From Pseudomonas quercus (lineage in GTDB: Bacteria; Pseudomonadota; Gammaproteobacteria; Pseudomonadales; Pseudomonadaceae), in assembly GCF_012033695.1 (NCBI RefSeq), contig NZ_JAAVJI010000001.1, positions 124,001 to 188,000 of the forward strand: a stretch of DNA of 64,000 bases, given 5' to 3'. Numbering within the stretch: the stretch's first letter is position 1; the number at the start of each line of letters is the position of its first letter. The position numbers and the translations under genes were made by a program. The notes under the pieces were generated by a model. It ran no database searches. It saw nothing but the letters and a program-made list of their open reading frames with translations, and had not been told where the DNA came from. Positions 58,969-64,000 of the stretch are shown piece after piece.

Positions 58969-58997
58969 AACTGTTCCCGTACAGTTCTCTACTGTTC
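58969..58997. promoter_or_regulatory. Putative operator of the MocR-type regulator
   Basis: AACTGT-TCCCGT-ACAGTT is a perfect inverted repeat at 58969-58986, and a further ACTGTTC half-site starts at 58991. The region is 30-60 bp upstream of the regulator start, as expected for autoregulation. Confidence 0.55.
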
Positions 58998-59026
58998 TGG
59001 TGCTTCAGGGTCAGAGACGCTTGCCC

Positions 59027-60472
59027 ATGACGAACCTTCTGCTCTACCAGCGCATTGCTCAGCAATTGGCTGAGGATATTCGCAAGGGCGTCTATCAGCC
59101 CGGTGAACGTGTGCCTTCGGTGCGCAAGATGAGCGCACAGTTGAACGTAAGCCATGCCACCGTGCTTCAGGCTTATGCCAACCTGGAGGACCAGGGGCTT
59201 ATCCGGGCACGTCCGCAGTCGGGTTACTACGTGCATCAAACCCCTGCACTCACAGCCCCTACGCCTGATATTGCTCGCGTGGAACGCCCAGGCCTGGTCA
59301 CGCGCAGCAGCATCATTCAGCAGGTGCTGGACGAGTCCCGGCGCGAAGGGGTGTTTGCACTGGGTACAGCGGTGCCTCACGTGGACTACCTGCCCGTCCG
59401 GGCGCTGCACCAGCAGCTCGCCAAAGTGACTCGCTTCCATAGCCCACGTGCGTTCAGCTACATGTTCAGCCCAGGCTACGAGCCGCTGCGCCGGCAGATT
59501 GCAATTCGCATGCGCGATGCAGGTGTGGTGGTAGACCCTTCCGAAGTCGTAATCACCCACGGCTGCGTCGATGCGCTGCAAATGGCGTTGAGGGTACTCA
59601 CTCGGCCGGGGGACCTGATCGCTGCCGAATCCCCCACGTACTACGGCTTGTTGCAGTTGGCAGACCTGCTGGGCTTGAAGGTCATCGAGATTCCCAGCGA
59701 TCCCACGGCAGGCATCAGCCTGGAAGCGCTACAGCTGGCAGCCAATCAATGGTCGATCAAGGTTGTGCTGATGACGTCCCGTCTAAGCAACCCCCTGGGC
59801 GGGGTAGTGCCCGAGGAACGGCAGAAGCAGCTTTTGAGGCTGGCGGCGGAATTCAACATGCAGATTGTCGAGGACGATATTCACGGCGAATTGATGTTCG
59901 AGCCGGGCCGTTACAAAGCTTTGAAAGCCTATGACCGTCAGGGCCATGTGGTGTACTGCTCAAGCTTTTCCAAAACACTGTCCCCTGGTGTGCGGATCGG
60001 CTGGATGCTGGCAGGCCGGCACCAGGAGGAGATTCAACGGCTGCAAACCTTCAGTACTCATTCGGCCTGCAGCGTGACTCAGATGGCGATTGCCAGCTAC
60101 CTGGAAAACGCAGGCTATGACCGCCACCTGCGGCACGTTCGGCAGGAGTACCGCAAGAACCTGACCGCCTGCCAACTGGCGGTGCAACAGCACTTTCCTG
60201 CAGGCACTCAGATGACACGGCCCTTGGGCGGTTTCATTCTCTGGGTCAGCCTCCCTGGCCGTGTGAATACCCAAGAGTTGCATGTGCGTGCCTTGGAGCA
60301 GGGCATCAGCATTGCGCCTGGGCTTATTTTCAGTAACACCGAGCAGTTCAACCACTGCATTCGCCTCAATTGCGGGGTTCCTTGGAACCGTGAGGCTGAG
60401 CGAGCACTGATGACGTTAGGGGTACTGGCCACGCAGCTCTGCGAGGATACGGGGAACGGTACATGGTACTGA
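59027..60472 (+). CDS. MocR-family regulator (GntR HTH fused to aminotransferase fold)
   Basis: A 481-residue protein: an N-terminal GntR winged HTH (AQQLAEDIRKGVYQPGERVPS; LNVSHATVLQAYANLEDQGL) and a fold-type I aminotransferase-like domain with the PLP lysine in SSFSKTLSPGVRIGWML. Such proteins sense PLP-linked ligands and control amino-acid or vitamin-B6-related genes. The start at 59027 is in a usual place. No clear target gene is adjacent. Confidence 0.9.
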   Translation: MTNLLLYQRIAQQLAEDIRKGVYQPGERVPSVRKMSAQLNVSHATVLQAYANLEDQGLIRARPQSGYYVHQTPALTAPTPDIARVERPGLVTRSSIIQQVLDESRREGVFALGTAVPHVDYLPVRALHQQLAKVTRFHSPRAFSYMFSPGYEPLRRQIAIRMRDAGVVVDPSEVVITHGCVDALQMALRVLTRPGDLIAAESPTYYGLLQLADLLGLKVIEIPSDPTAGISLEALQLAANQWSIKVVLMTSRLSNPLGGVVPEERQKQLLRLAAEFNMQIVEDDIHGELMFEPGRYKALKAYDRQGHVVYCSSFSKTLSPGVRIGWMLAGRHQEEIQRLQTFSTHSACSVTQMAIASYLENAGYDRHLRHVRQEYRKNLTACQLAVQQHFPAGTQMTRPLGGFILWVSLPGRVNTQELHVRALEQGISIAPGLIFSNTEQFNHCIRLNCGVPWNREAERALMTLGVLATQLCEDTGNGTWY

Positions 60473-60560
60473 ACGGTCGCAGTTACGGGTTGTTCGCCTA
60501 TTGCCATTTACCCGGGCAAGGGTGAGCATAAAAGGTATACGAAGGTGGCTGGTCGTACGC

Positions 60561-61118
60561 ATGAATCACTTTAAGTGTTTGCTTGGCCTGAGTTGTGTGC
60601 TGGTGACCTCGCTAATCGCGGGGCCGGCCCCTGCTGCCACGCCGGAACCCTTTGTACTAGGGGCGCCTGTGCCCTTGCCAGCGACGATCCCGGCGGCTCC
60701 GAAAACAGGGGCCAAGCGCCCAGGCGCAACGCTAAAAGCCGCTGCCAAGGCCTCACCCAAAAAAGCGAGCAAAGCTGCCGCCAAAGCGTCCAAACGCACT
60801 GGTCGAGTGGCTGCCAAAAGTCGGTCGCGCAAGTCTTCCGACGCGATTGCTTCTGACATTCCTCCGGCCAAAATCGACCTCACCTTGCCTAAGGACATGG
60901 TCAATCAGCTCCAACCGCCTGGAAAACCTACTGCTGCGAAGCCCGCTCAGGCCTCGGTAGACGGCAAGCCCCTGTTGCCTTCCCTGTTCAACGACAAAAG
61001 CAGTGCCGAGCCCTTCGAGCTCAATGGTCGGCTACTGACCAATGAAATGGACCTCCAGCTGCGCAATGAGCGCCGGGATGTCGAGGGTGCGGCGCTCGAT
61101 TTCAAATTCAAGCAGTAA
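60561..61118 (+). CDS. Exported lysine/alanine-rich protein, unrecognised
   Basis: A 185-residue protein with a signal peptide (about residues 1-25, ending GPAPAATPE) followed by a lysine/alanine-rich, probably disordered and strongly basic segment ([16 protein letters not shown]) and a more ordered C-terminus ([35 protein letters not shown]). The basic part resembles histone-H1-like tails by composition only. The start at 60561 is preferred because the signal peptide then begins directly; upstream in-frame starts exist back to 60501. No function is known. Confidence 0.7.
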   Translation: MNHFKCLLGLSCVLVTSLIAGPAPAATPEPFVLGAPVPLPATIPAAPKTGAKRPGATLKAAAKASPKKASKAAAKASKRTGRVAAKSRSRKSSDAIASDIPPAKIDLTLPKDMVNQLQPPGKPTAAKPAQASVDGKPLLPSLFNDKSSAEPFELNGRLLTNEMDLQLRNERRDVEGAALDFKFKQ

Positions 61119-61210
61119 CAGAGCAAGGTAGAACAGAGGTTTCAAACAGGTGTTTAGGCGGTTACTATCGCCGAGTGTGGACCCTTTGCCTCGCCTGGAG
61201 TCGCTTGCCC

Positions 61211-61489
61211 ATGTTGTGCCGTATCGGCTGCGGAGCCTGCTGTATCGCTCCTTCCATCTCTTCTCCCATACCTGGCATGCCGCAAGGTAAGCCCGCAGGC
61301 GAGCGTTGCATCCAATTGGGTGCAAACAATCTGTGCCGTATCTTCGGCCTGCCCGAGCGACCCAAGGTATGCGCCGCATTCCAGGCGGATGCGGCTTTTT
61401 GCGGTGTCGATAGCAACGACGCCATACGGATCCTTGGATGGCTAGAGGGCGCAACGGCCCAGGCGAGGGTAGTGAACAGCATCTCGTGA
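61211..61489 (+). CDS. YkgJ-family cysteine cluster protein
   Basis: A 92-residue protein with C-x4-C-x2-CC-like cysteines at the N-terminus ([19 protein letters not shown]), then [20 protein letters not shown] and [15 protein letters not shown]. The YkgJ family (UPF0153) probably binds zinc or an Fe-S cluster. The start at 61211 follows GGAG by 10 bases. It lies 18 bp before the START-domain gene and is probably co-transcribed with it. Confidence 0.8.
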   Translation: MLCRIGCGACCIAPSISSPIPGMPQGKPAGERCIQLGANNLCRIFGLPERPKVCAAFQADAAFCGVDSNDAIRILGWLEGATAQARVVNSIS

Positions 61490-61507
61490 ACAAAAAGGAA
61501 AAGAACG

Positions 61508-62110
61508 ATGAGAGCAATGTATCGAATGGCCGCCCTGTGTGTATTGCCCTGGATGGCCATGCAGGCTCATGCCGAGGCATGGCAGGTGGTCAAGGACGAG
61601 GGCGGTATCACTGTGGCCTTGAGTAGCGTTCCTGGATCGGACTACAAGGCCTATAAAGGCACCGCCATCATTCACGCCAGCATTGCCCGGTTACGTGCCT
61701 TGCAAGAGGACGCCAGCGGCGCTTGTGCCTGGATTCACGAGTGCAAGTTCCAGAAGCTGCTCAAACATGACGGTGACCAGACCTGGACCTACACCCAATT
61801 CAATACGCCGTGGCCTGTGACGCCACGCGACTCGGTGTTGCAGGTGACTACCAGCGAGGGTGCCGATGGCAGCGTGACGCGGACGCTCAAAGGCGTGCCG
61901 ACCTATCTGCCGGAAGAAAAGGGCTTTGTGCGTGTTACACAGGTAGAGGGTTTCTGGAAGATGGAGCCCAAGGGGGCAGACACGATTGTCACTTACCAGG
62001 TACATACCGAGCCGGGAGGCAGTGTCCCGTCCATGATTGCGAACAAGTTCGTGGTGGACGCACCCTTCAATACACTGAAGAACCTGAAGGCTCGAGCCGA
62101 ACAGCCCTAA
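61508..62110 (+). CDS. Exported START-domain protein
   Basis: A 200-residue protein with a signal peptide (about residues 1-22, ending MQAHAEAW) and a START/Bet v1-like lipid-binding domain: WQVVKDEGGITVALSSVPGS, YKAYKGTAIIHASIARLRAL and TYTQFNTPWPVTPRDSVLQV. These bind hydrophobic ligands. It acts in the periplasm if the leader is real. It is convergent with gltA. Confidence 0.85.
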   Translation: MRAMYRMAALCVLPWMAMQAHAEAWQVVKDEGGITVALSSVPGSDYKAYKGTAIIHASIARLRALQEDASGACAWIHECKFQKLLKHDGDQTWTYTQFNTPWPVTPRDSVLQVTTSEGADGSVTRTLKGVPTYLPEEKGFVRVTQVEGFWKMEPKGADTIVTYQVHTEPGGSVPSMIANKFVVDAPFNTLKNLKARAEQP

Positions 62111-62216
62111 TCATTCAAATGTGAGGCCTGGCGCCACAATAGCGGTGCCGGGTGTCACTGATGTTACTTGGGCATTGTTGAGGTGTGATGTAGGCGGTGA
62201 AGAACGGTGTTGTAAA

Positions 62217-62242
62217 TTCGCCAGCTCGAGAGGGCTGGCGAA
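62217..62242 (-). terminator. Hairpin downstream of gltA
   Basis: TTCGCCAGC and GCTGGCGAA form a perfect 9-bp stem with an 8-base loop, 14 bp after the gltA stop on the minus strand. The T-run is short (TTT), so termination may be moderate. Confidence 0.6.
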
Positions 62243-62255
62243 GTTTGGTCATGAC

Positions 62256-63545
62256 TTACTTGCGGTCTTCGAGCTTTTGCAGATCGCGCTGCGTTTCGCC
62301 GGTATACAGCTGGCGCGGGCGACCGATCTTGTAAGGGCTGGATAGCATTTCCTTCCAGTGCGAAATCCAGCCGACTGTCCGCGCCAGTGCGAAGATCACG
62401 GTGAACATGCTGGTTGGAATGCCAATCGCCTTCAAGATAATACCCGAGTAGAAGTCTACGTTCGGGTAGAGATTGCGCTCCTTGAAATAAGGGTCGTTGC
62501 GCGCAATTTCGTCCAAGCGCATGGCCAGTTCCAGCTGCGGGTCGTTCTTGATACCCAGTTCGGCCAGCACTTCATCGCACGTCTGTTTCATGACCTTGGC
62601 GCGCGGATCGAAGTTTTTGTACACCCGGTGCCCGAAGCCCATGAGCTTGAACGGGTCGTTCTTGTCCTTGGCCTTCGCGATGTAGGTGTCAATGTTGGAC
62701 ACATCTCCGATTTCGTCCAGCATGGCCAGCACGGCTTCGTTTGCACCCCCGTGTGCAGGGCCCCAGAGCGCGGCGATACCCGCAGCGATACAGGCGAACG
62801 GGTTGGCGCCGGACGAACCGGCGAGGCGCACGGTGGACGTGGACGCGTTCTGCTCATGGTCAGCGTGCAGAATGAAAATCCGGTCCATGGCGCGGGCGAG
62901 CACCGGGCTGATCGGTTTGATCTCGCACGGGGTGTTGAACATCATGTGCAGGAAGTTTTCGGCATACGACAGGTCGTTGCGCGGGTACATCATGGGCTGG
63001 CCCATGGAGTACTTGTACACCATCGCTGCCAGGGTTGGCATTTTCGCTACCAGGCGAATGGCCGAGATTTCCCGATGCTGGGGATTATTGATATCCAGGG
63101 AGTCGTGGTAGAACGCCGACAGCGCGCCTACGACGCCGCACATGATCGCCATGGGGTGTGCGTCGCGACGGAAGCCGTTGAAGAACGTCTTCAACTGCTC
63201 GTGCACCATGGTGTGGTTCTTTACATTGCTAACGAAACTCGCCTTCTGCTCGGCATTGGGCAGTTCGCCGTTGAGCAGCAGGTAGCAGGTTTCCAGGTAG
63301 TCCGAATGTTCGGCCAATTGCTCGATGGGGTAGCCGCGGTGCAGCAGGATGCCTTGGTCACCGTCGATGTAGGTGATTTTCGACTCGCACGAAGCGGTGG
63401 ACATGAAGCCTGGGTCGAACGTGAAGTGACCTGAGGCGGTCAGGGTTCGCACGTCTATGACTTCGGGACCAACGGTGCCGGTTAAAATCGGCAGGTCAAC
63501 GGGGGCGGCGCCCTCGATGATCAACTGCGCTTTCTTGTCAGCCAT
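62256..63545 (-). CDS. gltA: Citrate synthase, type II
   Basis: A 429-residue hexameric-type citrate synthase of the TCA cycle. Active-site parts are visible: [19 protein letters not shown] (first His), [16 protein letters not shown] (second His) and NVDFYSG (Asp). The N-terminus [20 protein letters not shown] is typical of Pseudomonas. It is divergent from the sdh operon. Confidence 0.97.
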   Translation of the reverse strand: MADKKAQLIIEGAAPVDLPILTGTVGPEVIDVRTLTASGHFTFDPGFMSTASCESKITYIDGDQGILLHRGYPIEQLAEHSDYLETCYLLLNGELPNAEQKASFVSNVKNHTMVHEQLKTFFNGFRRDAHPMAIMCGVVGALSAFYHDSLDINNPQHREISAIRLVAKMPTLAAMVYKYSMGQPMMYPRNDLSYAENFLHMMFNTPCEIKPISPVLARAMDRIFILHADHEQNASTSTVRLAGSSGANPFACIAAGIAALWGPAHGGANEAVLAMLDEIGDVSNIDTYIAKAKDKNDPFKLMGFGHRVYKNFDPRAKVMKQTCDEVLAELGIKNDPQLELAMRLDEIARNDPYFKERNLYPNVDFYSGIILKAIGIPTSMFTVIFALARTVGWISHWKEMLSSPYKIGRPRQLYTGETQRDLQKLEDRK

Positions 63546-63601
63546 GTGGCCTCCTGTTAATGCTTCGAATCATCTGACAGGCCCCCCACGCAGGGCCCGC
63601 A

Positions 63602-63631
63602 CCACTATAGTGGGATAAATACTAAAGTCAA
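63602..63631 (-). promoter_or_regulatory. Promoter of gltA with palindromic -10 region
   Basis: On the minus strand TTGACT (63626-63631), 16 bp, TATAGT (63604-63609), about 60 bp before the start. The -10 lies in a perfect palindrome CCACTATAGTGG at 63602-63613. Confidence 0.7.
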
Positions 63632-63747
63632 TTTGCCGCACCCCCCACCCTGCAAGCCCCGTGGCAGCAGCTTTCGAGGCCTCTCGCACATTCATTTACG
63701 CTTTTTGTAGTGCCGCCGCAACGCGGTTTCAGGAACAGTCCTTTACG

Positions 63748-63776
63748 TTGTCATTAGTATCCTAACTGTCTATACT
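63748..63776 (+). promoter_or_regulatory. Sigma-70-type promoter of the sdh operon
   Basis: TTGTCA (63748-63753), 17 bp, TATACT (63771-63776), about 120 bp upstream of the sdhC start. Confidence 0.75.
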
Positions 63777-63897
63777 CGGCGTCCGACCGTCAGGGGCTTT
63801 TGGCCCGTTTCCGCTGGCGTCGTCACTCCCCGGGTGGTGGGTACCTGACCAGTACACTTCCCTACAACTTTGCCCTGCTTGCTAGGGGCTCTTCAGT

Positions 63898-64000
63898 GTG
63901 AAAAAAGCCGTGAATAGCCAACGACCTGTAAACCTAGACCTAAGGACCATCAAACTCCCTGTCACTGCTTACACGTCCATTCTCCATCGCGTTTCCGGTG
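63898..64000 (+). CDS. sdhC: Succinate dehydrogenase cytochrome b556 subunit, 3' truncated
   Basis: The first 34 codons of sdhC: GTG then KKAVNSQRPVNLDLRTIKLP and VTAYTSILHRVSG, the conserved N-terminus before the first membrane helix and the quinone-site segment SILHR.SG. It anchors succinate dehydrogenase in the inner membrane. The start is GTG at 63898 (AGGGG upstream) or GTG at 63910; both are used in annotations of relatives. The gene continues outside the window. Confidence 0.9.
   Translation, partial: MKKAVNSQRPVNLDLRTIKLPVTAYTSILHRVSG

Larger units (their letters stand above)
63546..63897. other. Divergent control region between gltA and sdhC
   Basis: No gene is supported in these 352 bases. 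They contain a clear promoter in each direction (listed separately) and long untranslated leaders, especially for sdhC (about 120 bases). Confidence 0.7.

Noticed and set aside
62358..63434. A 358-residue open frame antisense to gltA
   Set aside because: Shadow of citrate synthase.

Overview
The window is a GC-rich gamma-proteobacterial chromosome segment that reads as a Pseudomonas, probably close to the P. putida/fluorescens lineages. The grounds are liuBCDE, pobA with an AraC-type partner, two leaderless PL7 alginate lyases, several solo binding proteins and MocR/AraC/LysR regulators, and the core block etfQO / etfBA ... gltA / sdhC. No rRNA, tRNA or CRISPR array was seen.

Layout. 1-4.6 kb: leucine/isovalerate catabolism (liuB partial, liuC, liuD, liuE). 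4.6-8.8 kb, minus strand: an NTF2-like protein, a glycogen-debranching-type glucosidase, a GT4 glycosyltransferase and a small membrane protein. 9-18 kb: a DHA2 efflux pump, a stand-alone CinA-C protein, Mn-catalase, two divergent PL7 lyases, malate:quinone oxidoreductase, a flavin reductase, and DUF2188 and DUF892 small proteins; much of this looks like stress and stationary-phase cargo. 18-27.6 kb: 5'-nucleotidase, SotB-like efflux, 3-hydroxybutyrate dehydrogenase, a solo NitT/TauT-type binding protein, EamA exporter, beta-class GST, and a binding protein/diguanylate cyclase pair with the remnant of another binding protein. 27.7-31.6 kb: selD-selU, an ArsP-type permease and cytochrome b561.

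31.8-36.9 kb is the accessory region: an unrecognised AT-richer gene, a hicAB toxin-antitoxin module with three palindromes upstream, and a decayed IS66-type element whose tnpC is interrupted by a minus-strand cassette of T6SS hcp, an RNase A-like effector and a probable immunity gene. Both hcp and the effector carry a single extra base in a homopolymer. The element lies between imperfect direct repeats of about 120-130 bp, one of which forms the end of an unusually extended pobA. This cassette is the most notable part of the window.

36.9-43.1 kb: pobA and its regulator, a LysR regulator, a DUF2242 lipoprotein, and a nitrilase-fold protein lacking recognisable catalytic residues in an operon with an AraC regulator. 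43.3-46.3 kb: 2,4-dienoyl-CoA reductase and a PLP enzyme. 46.3-51.3 kb: D-galactonate catabolism (dgoK, dgoA, dgoD, MFS transporter, IclR regulator), with phased repeats at the promoter. 51.4-53.1 kb: an exported subtilisin-like protein whose catalytic Asp position appears to be Glu. 53.1-56.9 kb: ETF-ubiquinone oxidoreductase divergent from etfBA, with a PsrA-like site between; these accept electrons from acyl-CoA dehydrogenases and so link functionally with liu and fadH. 56.9-62.1 kb: a binding protein with two envelope lipoproteins, a MocR regulator, and small exported or cysteine-cluster proteins. 62.2-64 kb: gltA (minus) divergent from the start of sdhC, with clear promoters for both TCA-cycle units.
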